Positions 1 through 9,308 are shown, counted from the first letter of the stretch. The stretch: 37,679 nt of DNA from Methanothrix sp. (GCF_024518575.1 NZ_JANIHG010000014.1:1-37679); one strand, 5' to 3'. The notes: generated by a model not told the origin, from the sequence alone. Translations and numbers: made by a program.

Positions 1-2
1 CT

Positions 3-1025
3 GTAGCAATATTTGGCATAATTGCGCTCCTTTCAATTGTAACATTTGCTGGAGTGTCACAGGCTGAAGATCAACCCACAGTAATCAACCTGATGATCTC
101 CACCGACATGCCCCAATCAGCCACTGAAGAGGTGGCGTATGCTGCGGAGACCGAACTTAAGAACCTGTACGACAACATTAACAAAAGAGGACTGGTTGCC
201 ACAGTCTTTGCAACCCAGGATTTCATCAATACACACGCCCGGCTTCTGCTCACGCGAATAGGTTTGGAGTCCGGTTTTGAGCTGGGAATGTCCGGAAAAC
301 ATTCGGATGAAAAGATCAGCGAATTATCCTATATCGACCAGAAGATGCTTTTAGAGACCTCAAAGCATTACGTGGAAGCCTGTAAAATCTGTGACGTAAA
401 CGAGATAATAGTTAAGAGCTTTATGCCGCAGTCTTTCGATCAGAACCAGGATACATATAAGTTACTGGACTATTTGGGCATAAAATACAACGGTGGATAC
501 AAGGCCGGAATTTTATACGAGCCAGGACATGAAAATGACGTCTGGCCCTATCCGGTGAAGGGACATGACTTCTATGCGGTCCCTGTGAGCACATACATCC
601 TCTCGGGCAAAAAAGTCGTCCTCCACGATAAATACTTCACCGAAAATGGAATGAATGCATCCCAGTGGTATGATGCTCTCATCAGCAAGTTCGAGGAGAT
701 CCAGGGTAAAGACGAGCCGATGGTGATACTCCTGACCACCTCCATATCAGGATCTGGAGATTACCTGGATGCTCTGAACAGGTTCATGGATTATGCAAAA
801 TCGAAGAATGCCACATTCGTCACAACAGAGCAGCTGGGTAAAATGGCCAGATACAATGTGCGCGACGTATCAGCACTGCCAGCAGATGAGACCACAGAGG
901 AATGCCCCACATGCGAGGAGAGCAGAGCCGAGACTGGCATCAATGCCACTATACGCGTAATAAACATAAATCAGACTGCCATAAACCAGTCTGCTGCAAC
1001 TACAGCGACAAATGCCACACAGTGA
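3..1025 (+). CDS. Secreted polysaccharide-deacetylase-like protein (5' end outside window)
   Basis: The reading frame is open to the left edge, and the first visible residues (VAIFGIIALLSIVTFAGVSQA) look like the end of a signal peptide, so the true start lies outside the window. A GTG at 54 is in frame but would delete the signal peptide. The mature part resembles a NodB-type (polysaccharide deacetylase) barrel: an initial strand INLMISTDMP, a helix, then VATVFATQDF and FELGMSGKH, which sit where the catalytic Asp and His motifs of the family normally fall. The usual TFDD and HxxxH patterns are not intact, so activity is uncertain. The last ~45 residues carry a CPTC motif and four N-glycosylation sequons (NAT, NQT, NQS, NAT), typical of a surface stalk. 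Fold assignment is moderate; substrate unknown. Confidence 0.6.
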   Translation, partial: VAIFGIIALLSIVTFAGVSQAEDQPTVINLMISTDMPQSATEEVAYAAETELKNLYDNINKRGLVATVFATQDFINTHARLLLTRIGLESGFELGMSGKHSDEKISELSYIDQKMLLETSKHYVEACKICDVNEIIVKSFMPQSFDQNQDTYKLLDYLGIKYNGGYKAGILYEPGHENDVWPYPVKGHDFYAVPVSTYILSGKKVVLHDKYFTENGMNASQWYDALISKFEEIQGKDEPMVILLTTSISGSGDYLDALNRFMDYAKSKNATFVTTEQLGKMARYNVRDVSALPADETTEECPTCEESRAETGINATIRVININQTAINQSAATTATNATQ

Positions 1026-1236
1026 GACAACCAATGCCATCTTTTTTGCTCTTATGTATTCAGCAACTTGAAGCCGGTTGCTGAATACACTCATTCATTC
1101 GCCAGGAGCGCATCATGATTAGTGCCTCATCGGGCAAGTCATCAGATGGATAAGAGCGTCTTTTTTGTATTGCAATTAAGATTGCCGCAACCTCAACGAT
1201 TTGATGTCTGAGCGCGTCCCAGATATCTTTTGACTC

Positions 1237-2835
1237 CTATCGTATCAGCATCCCGCTCAGCACCACCACGAACAGCCCCAGCAGGAACCAGCCGAGGATC
1301 CCCTCGATCATGCTCACGTGCTTGTACATGCCGACAGGATAAAGGGACGCAGGCGACTGGGATGTGAACGACATCGCGCTGAAGAAAATCGAGTCGGAGA
1401 AAGGTATCCGCCTCTCAGCCTGTGGCTCCTCGCTCTCGTTTTCCTCAGGATCCGGCTCCTCCGATCCCTCTCGCGCCTCGTCCGATAGATTCTCCCACTC
1501 TATCTCCCTTATCCCGTTGCCGATCCAGTAGATCACCCCGAACAGAATAATCATGAACATCGACCAGAATATGGTGTAGCTGGGCCTAACACCATAACCG
1601 CATGAGAGCCAGGAGATCACATCGATCAGCTTCTCCAGACCCCATGGCTCTGACGACTGGGCGATCCTCCTGTACCGGTAGTAGCAGTCGTTCGCGTCAT
1701 CCCTCCACTCCAGGTTCTTGTAGTTCTTCACCAGTGCAAGGTACGCAGCGCTGTCGTAAACGAGATGATCCTTTATCAGAGACCACCGCGCGAGCATCCT
1801 CGTGAAATCAGCCTCGTTCAGGTAAATCCTGGAGGAACTGGAGAACGTGGCGTTCTCAAGCTGCATCGAGTATATCCGCGAGCTTGTCAGCACGAGATCT
1901 CCATAAAAGGTGGTGTTCACGAATCTCGTGTTGTCCTCGAGCTTGGCGAGCCCGAAGAAGGCGACAGAGCGGAAGAGAGCGCTCGAGAAGTCCGAGAACC
2001 CCTGGAAGGCTGCAAGGCCGAATACAGCCGGTTTAGAAAATTGCGCCCCGCTGAATGTGACATCATGAGAGAACCTTGATCCCATGAATATCGCGTTCTC
2101 GTCGAAACTCACCTTGATGAAGTTGGCCGTTCCGGAGAACTCGCTGTTCGCAAAGCTGGTCTCACCGTGGAATACGGATCGCCAGAAAGAGACGAGCTGG
2201 TAGAAGTGCGCGAACTCGAAGCTCACCCTTCCCAGGAAATGGACGTTCTCGAAGCTCGTATCATCCATGAACTGCGCGTTCGAGAGGTCCGCATAATCCC
2301 AGAAAGCGGCACCCTCGAAGCTCCCCACCTTGGAGAGCTGTGCATAGCTCATGCTCACCGGCCCGTGAAAGTTCGTCCCGACGAAGTTCGCAGTTCCCCC
2401 GAATTTTGTCAGGGTGAACTCAGCGCCCCTAAGGAGATGCGCACCCGCAAAGGATACATCAGAACCGAAGCTCGCGCCCGTCGCGACCACGCCCCCTGAG
2501 AATACCGTGCCGCTGAGGTTCAGGGGGGTCATGAACTCAACGCCGCTGATCATCAGCGAGCCGTTGATCGTCGAGTTCACTATCTTTATAGGAGAGAAGA
2601 CGGGCTTTCCGATCCTGCTGAGGTTGATATCCCCCGAGACGAAGACGTTCTCGTATATCACAGGCTCCCCGGCGCGGATCTTTCCGAGAATCTCGGCTGC
2701 AGAGACGATCCTGCAGATTCCATCGCTCGCGTTGCAGCCGATATCCTGGGCGGAGACGGTTGAGAGCAGCAGCATGCTCATGAACAGCGCACAGCCAGCG
2801 ACAGCCCGTATCTGAACCACGCTCCTCCTCTTCAT
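1237..2835 (-). CDS. Secreted pentapeptide-repeat protein with C-terminal two-helix channel-like domain
   Basis: 532 aa. Residues 1-29 form a signal peptide ending near VSAQD. Residues ~60-340 are a long run of pentapeptide-type repeats of the F-centred kind (A-x-F-x-G, SFANSEF, ANFIKVSF, AVFGLAAF), expected to form a right-handed quadrilateral beta-helix outside the cell. A linker leads to TM1 (~420-440), an acidic insert (DEAREGSEEPDPEENE), a re-entrant pore-helix-like segment (~478-500, DSIFFSAMSFT...LYPVG) and TM2 (~511-531). The order TM1-pore-TM2 and the phrase FFSAMSFT...YP match two-helix ion channels, but the TxGYGD filter is replaced by TSQSPAS. It is transcribed away from the small membrane-peptide gene. 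Start is the ATG at 2835. Conductance, if any, is unknown. Confidence 0.75.
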   Translation of the reverse strand: MKRRSVVQIRAVAGCALFMSMLLLSTVSAQDIGCNASDGICRIVSAAEILGKIRAGEPVIYENVFVSGDINLSRIGKPVFSPIKIVNSTINGSLMISGVEFMTPLNLSGTVFSGGVVATGASFGSDVSFAGAHLLRGAEFTLTKFGGTANFVGTNFHGPVSMSYAQLSKVGSFEGAAFWDYADLSNAQFMDDTSFENVHFLGRVSFEFAHFYQLVSFWRSVFHGETSFANSEFSGTANFIKVSFDENAIFMGSRFSHDVTFSGAQFSKPAVFGLAAFQGFSDFSSALFRSVAFFGLAKLEDNTRFVNTTFYGDLVLTSSRIYSMQLENATFSSSSRIYLNEADFTRMLARWSLIKDHLVYDSAAYLALVKNYKNLEWRDDANDCYYRYRRIAQSSEPWGLEKLIDVISWLSCGYGVRPSYTIFWSMFMIILFGVIYWIGNGIREIEWENLSDEAREGSEEPDPEENESEEPQAERRIPFSDSIFFSAMSFTSQSPASLYPVGMYKHVSMIEGILGWFLLGLFVVVLSGMLIR

Positions 2836-2954
2836 GAATATCTGCCTGGATATAGGCTTTGTCCAGCATAGCCTGGCAGTTCCGGAGATCCTGGGGTACT
2901 ATAATTCCAGGAGCCTTTTCCAGATCCGGATCTCGACCACCCCCAGGCCAATCA

Positions 2955-2964
2955 TTTATATAAC
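2955..2964 (+). promoter_or_regulatory. TATA box, leaderless promoter
   Basis: TTTATATAAC lies with its centre 27 bp upstream of the ATG at 2987, so transcription should begin at or beside the start codon. Confidence 0.6.
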
Positions 2965-2986
2965 CTATCACTGCACTGTATCTCTC

Positions 2987-3145
2987 ATGAGCAGATTCAA
3001 GAGAAAGGACAGAAACCTGATACTCTTGGTACTGGCAGTGGTTCTCGTGGTGATACTCTGGGGCCCGCTGATGTGGCTGGCGAAGCTTGCCATCTTTGTG
3101 ATAGCTGTTTATGTGGTGTACCAGCTCCTCAGAGAGAACCTGTGA
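2987..3145 (+). CDS. Small membrane peptide (52 aa)
   Basis: The product begins MSRFKRKDRN, a strongly basic N-terminus, followed by two hydrophobic stretches (LILLVLAVVLVVILW and LAKLAIFVIAVYVVYQLL), so it is a two-helix or hairpin membrane peptide with a cytoplasmic basic end. A longer in-frame start exists at 2834, but the TATA box at 2955-2964 is inside that extension and points to 2987 as a leaderless start. It is divergent from the pentapeptide-repeat gene and alone in its unit. No family is recognised and function is unknown. Confidence 0.55.
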   Translation: MSRFKRKDRNLILLVLAVVLVVILWGPLMWLAKLAIFVIAVYVVYQLLRENL

Positions 3146-3211
3146 CAAAGTATTCAGCTGCCCTTTGATGGGCCACATGTGCTGGAAACAAGATTCGCCT
3201 GCTGAAGTTTG

Positions 3212-3342
3212 GGTTGTGGTGCTGTGTTGAATAATGTTTGAGAATCCGATAGCAGAGTCTGGATTCATACGAATTGCAATTTAGTAAAAATCGATAGCTA
3301 TCGACCTTAGAGCTCTTAATTATTCAACACAGCAGGTTGTGG
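3212..3342. mobile_element. MITE-like element, copy 1, with target-site duplication
   Basis: The element is 3220-3334 (115 bp), bounded by perfect 16-bp terminal inverted repeats (TGCTGTGTTGAATAAT at 3220-3235 and its complement at 3319-3334). It is flanked on both sides by GGTTGTGG (3212-3219 and 3335-3342), an 8-bp target duplication. It has no coding capacity. Inside is a 14-bp palindrome, TCGATAGCTATCGA (3291-3304). The second copy at 22728-22842 is inverted and differs at 3 of 115 positions. It ends 16 bp before the TATA box of the histidine kinase gene. The mobilising transposase is not identified. Confidence 0.88.
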
Positions 3343-3350
3343 CGGAATTT

Positions 3351-3360
3351 TTTTATATTT
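3351..3360 (+). promoter_or_regulatory. TATA box for histidine kinase gene
   Basis: TTTTATATTT starts 17 bp past the end of MITE copy 1 and predicts a transcript start near 3382, just before the kinase start codon. Confidence 0.5.
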
Positions 3361-3397
3361 TGATCCCGTGTACATTTCAGGAGGTTCTGTGGGATGT

Positions 3398-4516
3398 ATG
3401 GCGTTGGAAGATCTCGATGCCTCGAATGATATTTTCAGACATCTCTTCGAGAGCCTGCCGGTGGGCGTGGCGTATCTGGATCGGGAATGCAGGGTTGTGC
3501 TCGCAAACCCGGCGTTCACATCAATAACCGGACTGGATGTGGAGGAGATCAACAGAACAGAGCATCCACCATTCGCAGATAGCGAGGCTCGTTCGCGCAT
3601 ACTCGATATCATGAACTCGGGCAATAGCTCCAGCTTCGAGCATATCTGCACCAGACCAGATGGAGAGAGGGTGCATCTGAGGACATGGGTTCATCCGCTC
3701 AGCTCAGATCGCATACGTGCGCAGATCCTAAGCTGTGACATCAGTGAGGAGAGGGCCAGAGAGGCGATGCTCAGGAGCACCCACCGGACGCTGGAGAAGC
3801 TCGTATCCGATCGGACCTCAGAGCTCAAATCGAAGAACGATGAGATGGAGTGGCTACTGTACACGATATCCCACGACCTGAGAGCTCCACTGCTCACAAT
3901 CAGCGGCTTTCTCGGATTCCTCAGAGAGGACATGCGCGCCGGAAACTCCAGAAGGGTAGAGGATGATCTGAGAGTAATAGAGACCGCAGTGAACAGCATA
4001 AACGCGATGCTGGAGGACACGCTGAGGATCAGCAGGATTGGTAGATTCCTGGGTTCGCGGGATCGAGTTCAATTTGCAGATATCGTGAACGAAGCTCTCA
4101 CTCTCACGAGGGAAAAGCTGGTGTCCAAAGGTGTTGATGTGGTGGTCGATCCCGATCTGCCTGATGTTTACGTCAACAGGGTCAGGGCTGTCGAGGTTCT
4201 TGTCAATCTGATAGACAACAGCGTGAAGTACATGGGGGATCAGAGGAAACCGCAGATACACATCGGCTGCAGGAAGAACGGAGAGGCTGTTTTTTACGTC
4301 AGGGATAACGGGATTGGTATAGATCCGAAGCATCACAGCAGCGTATTCAGGCTCTTTTACAAGATCGACAGCAGATCAGAGGGGACCGGCGCCGGCCTTG
4401 CGATCGTCAAAAAGATAATCGAAACGCACGGCGGTCGGGTCTGGATAGAGTCTGAGCCGGGAAAGGGTTGCACGGTCTTCTTCACGCTGCCATCGATAAA
4501 GAACAGCACAGCCTGA
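3398..4516 (+). CDS. Cytosolic PAS-domain sensor histidine kinase
   Basis: About 372 aa. Residues ~8-115 form one PAS sensor domain (VGVAYLDRECRVVLANPAF). A short coiled coil (~120-155) leads to the HisKA H-box with H159 (YTISHDLRAPL). The HATPase domain has an N-box (LVNLIDNSVKYMG), G1 (RDNGIGID), F-box (VFRLFYKI) and G2 (GTGAGLAIVKK). There is no membrane segment, so the input is probably cytosolic, and no response regulator lies nearby. The kinase core is closely similar to that of the kinase at 23188-24993, whose sensor part is unrelated. Start is uncertain: GGAGGT at 3380-3385 precedes both GTG 3389 (very close) and ATG 3398 (slightly far); GTG 3368 is also in frame. An intrinsic terminator-like hairpin follows at 4623. 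Confidence 0.88.
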   Translation: MALEDLDASNDIFRHLFESLPVGVAYLDRECRVVLANPAFTSITGLDVEEINRTEHPPFADSEARSRILDIMNSGNSSSFEHICTRPDGERVHLRTWVHPLSSDRIRAQILSCDISEERAREAMLRSTHRTLEKLVSDRTSELKSKNDEMEWLLYTISHDLRAPLLTISGFLGFLREDMRAGNSRRVEDDLRVIETAVNSINAMLEDTLRISRIGRFLGSRDRVQFADIVNEALTLTREKLVSKGVDVVVDPDLPDVYVNRVRAVEVLVNLIDNSVKYMGDQRKPQIHIGCRKNGEAVFYVRDNGIGIDPKHHSSVFRLFYKIDSRSEGTGAGLAIVKKIIETHGGRVWIESEPGKGCTVFFTLPSIKNSTA

Positions 4517-4622
4517 CAGCAGCGCGCGAATAGAGCCTTGGTGCAGAGGCAGTATCCCGAGTTTGGTCTACTCCAGACCGAATGGCTTTTTGGCATGCAG
4601 AGATGATCTTCAGAGCGATTCA

Positions 4623-4652
4623 AGACACCGGCAGATTCGGTGTCTCATTTTT
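4623..4652 (+). terminator. Hairpin plus T-run after kinase gene
   Basis: AGACACCG (4623-4630) and CGGTGTCT (4638-4645) make a perfect 8-bp stem with a 7-nt loop. TTTTT follows at 4648-4652 on the plus strand only, so it should end the kinase transcript before the convergent engB gene. Confidence 0.6.
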
Positions 4653-4683
4653 GTGAACCTCTGTGCTCTCATTGGATATACCC

Positions 4684-5256
4684 TCAGCATTTCCCTCTGC
4701 TGAGCTCTATCCTTGATTTAAGCAGATTCCTGAGCGGCTCGATCTCGCCGCGCTTCGCGGATATCGGCGCGATCCTGTCATCCCATCGCCTCCACGGCGG
4801 CTCCATTCCCAGACGCTCCGCGATCCAGTCCATGACCTGATCCTTATTGGAGATCCTGTCGATCTTGTTTGCGGCCAGTATCGGATTGAGCTTCAGATCA
4901 CAGAGAAAATCCCACATCTCGATCTCCACAGGCACCTCACCCCTCCTCTCCCACCTCTCCGCGATCTCCAGGAACGACGCAGCATCTGTCACCTGGACTG
5001 CTGTTATTATTCTGTCAGCATGGTCCTCGAGGTACCTCACTATGAGATCCTTAACGCGCTCCTGCTCCTCCCAGCTCCGGTACTTCATGAACCCGTAGCC
5101 AGGCATGTCTACATAGGTCAGACTGCCGATTCTGACAGAATAAGGGCGCACAGTCACACCAGGCCTTCTTCCGATCGGAACCTTTTCTCCGGTGAGAGCT
5201 CTGAAGAGCGTGGACTTGCCAACATTCGACCTGCCGACCAGAACTATCTCGCACAT
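4684..5256 (-). CDS. engB: GTP-binding protein EngB (YihA family)
   Basis: 190 aa TRAFAC GTPase linked in bacteria to large-subunit assembly. Motifs: G1 VGRSNVGKST near residues 7-16, G2 RPGVTVRP, G3 DMPGYGFM, G4 NKID, and an SAK-like G5 (ISAKRGE). An upstream in-frame ATG at 5280 would add eight residues (MNVILWFC), but the AT-rich TATA-like stretch at 5282-5295 is too close for that. The ATG at 5256 starts MCEIVLVGRSNVGKS, as archaeal EngB proteins usually begin right before G1. The gene lies just downstream of tRNA-Arg on the same strand but probably has its own promoter. Confidence 0.92.
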   Translation of the reverse strand: MCEIVLVGRSNVGKSTLFRALTGEKVPIGRRPGVTVRPYSVRIGSLTYVDMPGYGFMKYRSWEEQERVKDLIVRYLEDHADRIITAVQVTDAASFLEIAERWERRGEVPVEIEMWDFLCDLKLNPILAANKIDRISNKDQVMDWIAERLGMEPPWRRWDDRIAPISAKRGEIEPLRNLLKSRIELSRGKC

Positions 5257-5281
5257 GCAAAACCAAAGAATCACATTCAAA

Positions 5282-5295
5282 AATAAAATTAAAGT
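5282..5295 (-). promoter_or_regulatory. T-rich stretch: terminator of rpsJ/tRNA-Arg unit and engB TATA region
   Basis: Read on the minus strand this is CTTTAATTTTATTT. It directly follows the tRNA-Arg 3' end, so it can act as an archaeal oligo-T terminator. Its centre is about 32 bp upstream of the engB ATG at 5256, so it may also serve as the engB TATA box. Confidence 0.45.
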
Positions 5296-5297
5296 AG

Positions 5298-5387
5298 CGG
5301 ACCCGCCGGGATTCGAACCCGGGTTTGAGGCTATCCCCGGGGAAACCTCCGGAGGCCTCTGTTCTATCCAGACTATACTACGAGTCC
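5298..5387 (-). tRNA. tRNA-Arg (CCG) with 16-nt intron
   Basis: Acceptor arms GGACTCG and CGGGTCC pair (one G-U), with discriminator G. The T-arm is CCGGG-TTCGAAT-CCCGG and the anticodon stem is GAGGC/GCCTC. The loop is interrupted after position 37 by 16 nt (5333-5348). Bases 32-35 (CTCC) pair with GGGG of the intron, leaving 3-nt bulges on both sides (GG|A and AT|A), a canonical bulge-helix-bulge for the archaeal splicing endonuclease. The spliced loop CTCCGGA gives anticodon CCG, reading CGG. CCA is not encoded. The tRNA begins 2 nt after the rpsJ stop, so it is likely processed from the ribosomal-protein transcript. Confidence 0.93.
5333..5348 (-). other. tRNA-Arg intron (bulge-helix-bulge)
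   Basis: AGGTTTCCCCGGGGAT on the minus strand, inserted at the canonical 37/38 site. It supplies the GGGG that pairs with anticodon-loop bases 32-35. Confidence 0.88.
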
Positions 5388-5389
5388 AG

Positions 5390-5698
5390 CTAACTTTCGA
5401 GCACTATCTCGATGTTCACGTTCTTGGGGACCTGGATCCGCATGAGCTGCCTCAGGGCCCTCTCATCCGCATCCAGATCTATCAGCCGCTTGTGAACCCT
5501 CATCTCCCAGTGGTCCCAGGTCGCAGAGCCCTCGCCATCAGGGCTCTTGCGGCAGGGAACCACGAGCCTCTTGGTCGGGAGCGGAATCGGGCCCGCCATG
5601 TGCACTCCAGTCCTCTGGGCGATCCCGCGCACCTGGTTGCATATATCATCAAGCGTCGCGGGGTTCGTCCCGGAGAGCCGTATCCTCGCCTTTTGCAT
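5390..5698 (-). CDS. rpsJ: 30S ribosomal protein S10
   Basis: 102 aa, full length for the archaeal/eukaryotic S10 (uS10) form. Recognisable segments are [13 protein letters not shown], the loop ending [38 protein letters not shown] and the C-terminal [13 protein letters not shown]. It sits 15 nt downstream of tuf and 2 nt upstream of tRNA-Arg, so fusA, tuf, rpsJ and the tRNA form a translation-machinery block. It acts in the head of the small subunit. Confidence 0.98.
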   Translation of the reverse strand: MQKARIRLSGTNPATLDDICNQVRGIAQRTGVHMAGPIPLPTKRLVVPCRKSPDGEGSATWDHWEMRVHKRLIDLDADERALRQLMRIQVPKNVNIEIVLES

Positions 5699-5713
5699 GC
5701 TAAGACACCGGTT

Positions 5714-6988
5714 TTATCTTGGAGTCACGTTCTGGCACATGCCCGCGGCGATCGTCATGCCCATATCCCTGATCGCGAACCTGCCGAGCTGCGGGATCTC
5801 CTTGACCTTCTCGATCACCATCGGCTTTGTCGGCCTGACAGCGATGATGGCAGCATCACCCGTCTTTATGAACGCCGGGTTCTGCTCCTTTACAGAGCCG
5901 GTCCTGGGATCGAGCTTGGCCTTGATCTCGGTTATCGTGCACGCCACCTGCGCGGTATGGCAGTGGAAGACGGGCGTGTAGCCAACGGAGATCGCGCTCG
6001 GATGCTGCAGCACAACGATCTGGGCGGTGAACTCCTTTGCCACTGTCGGCGGATTGTCCACGTGGCCGCAGACATCTCCTCTCTTGATGTCGTTCTTGCT
6101 GACGCCCCTGACGTTCCACCCGATGTTGTCTCCGGGATACGCCTCGGGGATCTCCTGGTGGTGCATCTCTATGGACTTGACCTCGCCTGTGACGTGTGCT
6201 GGCTCGAATATGATCTTGTCTCCCTTCTTGAGCACGCCGGTCTCAACGCGCCCGACAGGCACAGTGCCGACGCCAGAGATCGTGTATACATCCTGCACGG
6301 GTATGCGGAGCGGGAGGTTAACCGGCTTCTGCGGCTCCTTCAGCGCGTTCAGCGCATCGAGTATGGTCGGACCTGTGTACCACTTGGTCTTGTCGCTGTG
6401 CTTCACCACGTTATCGCCGTTGTATGCGGATACCGGTATGAACGGGATCTCATCGACCTTGTACCCAACCATCCTAAGGAGCTTGCCGACCTCCTCCTTG
6501 ACCTCCTTGAACCTCTTCTCATCATATGGCGGCTCTGTCGCGTCCATCTTGTTTATGGCCACGATCAGCTGGGTCACGCCAAGAGTCCTCGCAAGGAAGA
6601 CGTGCTCCTTCGTCTGGGCCATCACGCCATCGGGCGCAGCAACAACCAGCACCGCTGCATCAGCCTGGCTGGCGCCTGTGATCATGTTCTTCACGAAATC
6701 CCTGTGACCGGGGCAGTCGACCACTGTGAAGTAGTACTTGTCTGTGTCGAAGCGCTGGTGAGCGATATCTATGGTTACACCCCTCTCGCGCTCCTCCTTC
6801 AGGCTGTCCATGACCCAGGCGAACTCGAATGTCGCCTTGCCCTTCGCAGCAGCTTCCTTCCTGTACTCCTCGATGGTATGCTCATCGATGGCCCCCATCT
6901 CATACATCATCCTTCCGACAAGCGTTGACTTGCCATGGTCAACGTGTCCGATGAATGCCAGATTAAGGTGAGGCTTTGTCTCTGCCAT
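5714..6988 (-). CDS. tuf: Elongation factor 1-alpha (EF-Tu homologue)
   Basis: 424 aa translational GTPase that brings aminoacyl-tRNA to the ribosome. Motifs: G1 GHVDHGKST, the switch I / TIDIAHQRF region, G3 DCPGHRDF, G4 NKMD, then the two beta-barrel domains (e.g. [24 protein letters not shown]). The gene has two close ATGs; the one at 6988 is preferred because GGAG lies 9 nt before it but only at the edge of the ATG at 6997. It is 67 nt downstream of fusA and 15 nt upstream of rpsJ. A TTTAAA stretch in the fusA-tuf gap (around 7037) could give it an extra promoter. Confidence 0.98.
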   Translation of the reverse strand: MAETKPHLNLAFIGHVDHGKSTLVGRMMYEMGAIDEHTIEEYRKEAAAKGKATFEFAWVMDSLKEERERGVTIDIAHQRFDTDKYYFTVVDCPGHRDFVKNMITGASQADAAVLVVAAPDGVMAQTKEHVFLARTLGVTQLIVAINKMDATEPPYDEKRFKEVKEEVGKLLRMVGYKVDEIPFIPVSAYNGDNVVKHSDKTKWYTGPTILDALNALKEPQKPVNLPLRIPVQDVYTISGVGTVPVGRVETGVLKKGDKIIFEPAHVTGEVKSIEMHHQEIPEAYPGDNIGWNVRGVSKNDIKRGDVCGHVDNPPTVAKEFTAQIVVLQHPSAISVGYTPVFHCHTAQVACTITEIKAKLDPRTGSVKEQNPAFIKTGDAAIIAVRPTKPMVIEKVKEIPQLGRFAIRDMGMTIAAGMCQNVTPR

Positions 6989-7055
6989 TTTATTCATCTC
7001 CTTTCAAGTGGTTTCATCCGTATTTTCTTTCTGCCTTTAAATCTTTTCCAGCGAT

Positions 7056-9248
7056 TCACGCCTTGAGATAGTCGCTCGGCGTCGGCATCTCAGGCTTCAA
7101 TCCCTTTCTGGTCCTGATCTGCCGAACCGTATCCAGCATCAGGTTTGCGGGGATCGGTTCGAATCCTGCGAACTCGGTGGACCAGAGCGCCCTGCCCTCT
7201 GTGGCGGAGCGGATCGCGCCTGCGAATCCGAACATCTCTGCGACAGGCATCTTGGCCTTGATCGTGATCATGTCCCCCTGAGTCTCCATGCTCAGGATTA
7301 CACCCCTGCGACCCTGGATCTCGGACATGGCCCCTCCCATCTGGTCCTGGGGCACCTGTATAAAGACGTTCTGCATCGGCTCCAGCAGCGTCGGGTTCGC
7401 CATGAGTATTCCAGCCTGGACCGCCTGCCTGACCGCGGGTATCACCTGAGCGGGTCCTCTGTGGACAGCATCCTCATGGAGCTTTACATCCACCAGCTTC
7501 GCCTTTATCCCCTGAACCGGCTCCCTGCAGATCGGACCTGCAGTTATCGCCTCCTCGAAGCCCTCGAGTATGAGCTCCATGGTCTCCTTGAGGTACTGGA
7601 CTCCCTTTGTCATGTTCAGGAACATATTGGTTCCGATGAAGTTCACGACGTTCCTGGCCTCCTCCTTGTCCATGCCTGCCTCTATGAGGATCTTCCTCCG
7701 CTCGACCTCCTCCATCTTCATGTTGATCTTTCCTTCCTTGAGGACCTCGATCACGCCAGGCTCCAGCGGCTCTATCTCTATGTAGAACCTGTTGTGATGG
7801 TTCGGAGACTTGCCCTCGACAGGCCCTGCCTTGCCGGTCACAGACTCCCTGTAGACCACTATCGGAGGAGATGTCTTTATCTCGACGCCCTTGTCCCTCT
7901 GGATCCTGGTCGCCACGATCTCCAGGTGGAGCTCGCCCATACCTGCCATGAGATGCTCGCCTGTCTCCTCGTTGATCGTTATCTGTAGCGTCGGATCCTC
8001 TTTTGCTGTCTGGCGGAGGACCTCTATGAGCTTGGGGAGATCGCGCATGTTCTTCGCCTCGACCGCGACCGTCATGACCGGCTCAGATACGTGCTTGATC
8101 ACCTCGAAGGGTGTCATGTTCGGATCGCTGGAGACGGTCGAGCCCACGATCGCGTCTCTCAGGCCGGTGACAGCTGCGATGTTCCCCGCTGGAATCCTCT
8201 CTACCTCTATCCGCTCAGCTCCCATCATGATGCCCGTCTGCTGGATCCTGTTGGTGTGGGGCACCCCTGAGATGTGAAGCTCCATGCCGCGAACAAGCGT
8301 GCCTGAGAAGAGGCGTCCTGTTGCGACCTCTCCCGCATGCGGATCCACCTTGATCTTCGTGACCATGAACGCAACAGGCCCGTTCGGATCGCACGCTGCC
8401 ATCGCCTTTCCCACCGGGCTGCTCCAGTCGCCCTTCCATATGACCCTGATCCTGTTCTTCTGTGCCTCGAGCGGGCTCGGCAGGAAGCGGATTATCATGT
8501 CGTTGACCGCAACATAGAGAGGACACTTCTCTGCAAGCTCCTTCATTCTGTCTGAGCGGCAGTACTCGTAGACCTGATCGAAGCCTATGCCGGTCTTCTT
8601 CATCTGCGGAACGCTTATGGCCCAGTTGTAGAGGGCTGAGCCGAATGCCACGCTGCCGTTTGCAGCATCCAGCCTCCAGCCGGCCTTGTAGTGCTCCTCG
8701 TCCATGCTCCTGATGAGCTTGTTGATGTTATCGATGACCTTTCCAAGGCGAACTGCCATCTCCTTCTTCTCGACCTTGAGCTCGTTGATCATCCTGTCGA
8801 CCTTGTTCACGAACAGAACAGGACGAACACCTTCGCGAAGCGCCTGCCTCAGAACGGTCTCAGTCTGCGGCATTGCGCCCTCAACAGCATCCACAACAAC
8901 CACAGCGCCATCAACAGCGCGCATCGCTCGTGTGACGTCGCCGCCGAAATCCACGTGTCCCGGAGTATCGATCATGTTGATCAGATACTCCTTCCCCTCA
9001 TACTCATGGACCATGGAGACGTTTGCTGCATCTATGGTTATGCCCCTCGCCTGCTCGAGAGGGTCGAAGTCCATGAAGAGCTGCTTCCCAGCGAGCTCCA
9101 TGGAGATCATCCCCGCGCCTGCCAGGAGGTTGTCTGATAGCGTCGTCTTTCCATGATCTATATGCGCAACTATCCCGATGTTTCTGATCATCTCGGGCTT
9201 GTCCATCAGAGCTATCACACGCTCTGCGATCTTCTTTCTCTTGCCCAT
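7056..9248 (-). CDS. fusA: Elongation factor 2
   Basis: 730 aa archaeal EF-2, the GTPase that drives translocation. It begins [19 protein letters not shown], the usual archaeal N-terminus, so ATG 9248 is chosen over GTG 9260. Motifs: G1 [10 protein letters not shown]3 [11 protein letters not shown]4 NKVD. The C-terminal domain contains the region around [17 protein letters not shown] whose histidine is the usual site of diphthamide modification. It has its own strong TATA box at 9309-9316. Unlike the common archaeal arrangement, rps12 and rps7 do not precede it here; the upstream neighbour is trkA. Confidence 0.98.
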   Translation of the reverse strand: MGKRKKIAERVIALMDKPEMIRNIGIVAHIDHGKTTLSDNLLAGAGMISMELAGKQLFMDFDPLEQARGITIDAANVSMVHEYEGKEYLINMIDTPGHVDFGGDVTRAMRAVDGAVVVVDAVEGAMPQTETVLRQALREGVRPVLFVNKVDRMINELKVEKKEMAVRLGKVIDNINKLIRSMDEEHYKAGWRLDAANGSVAFGSALYNWAISVPQMKKTGIGFDQVYEYCRSDRMKELAEKCPLYVAVNDMIIRFLPSPLEAQKNRIRVIWKGDWSSPVGKAMAACDPNGPVAFMVTKIKVDPHAGEVATGRLFSGTLVRGMELHISGVPHTNRIQQTGIMMGAERIEVERIPAGNIAAVTGLRDAIVGSTVSSDPNMTPFEVIKHVSEPVMTVAVEAKNMRDLPKLIEVLRQTAKEDPTLQITINEETGEHLMAGMGELHLEIVATRIQRDKGVEIKTSPPIVVYRESVTGKAGPVEGKSPNHHNRFYIEIEPLEPGVIEVLKEGKINMKMEEVERRKILIEAGMDKEEARNVVNFIGTNMFLNMTKGVQYLKETMELILEGFEEAITAGPICREPVQGIKAKLVDVKLHEDAVHRGPAQVIPAVRQAVQAGILMANPTLLEPMQNVFIQVPQDQMGGAMSEIQGRRGVILSMETQGDMITIKAKMPVAEMFGFAGAIRSATEGRALWSTEFAGFEPIPANLMLDTVRQIRTRKGLKPEMPTPSDYLKA

Positions 9249-9308
9249 AACACGCACCACTGAACTTGTGTAAGCATTAACTCGGACCCAAAAACTTCTG
9301 ATTCCATC

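Noticed and set aside
2537-3268. 243-codon minus frame overlapping the pentapeptide-repeat gene
   Set aside because: It overlaps the real gene out of frame and runs through the small peptide gene and MITE; no domain recognised.
5192-6928. 578-codon open frame on the plus strand
   Set aside because: It is antisense to tuf and rpsJ, crosses the tRNA-Arg, and is rich in His, Arg, Asp and Leu as expected of a shadow frame in GC-rich coding DNA.
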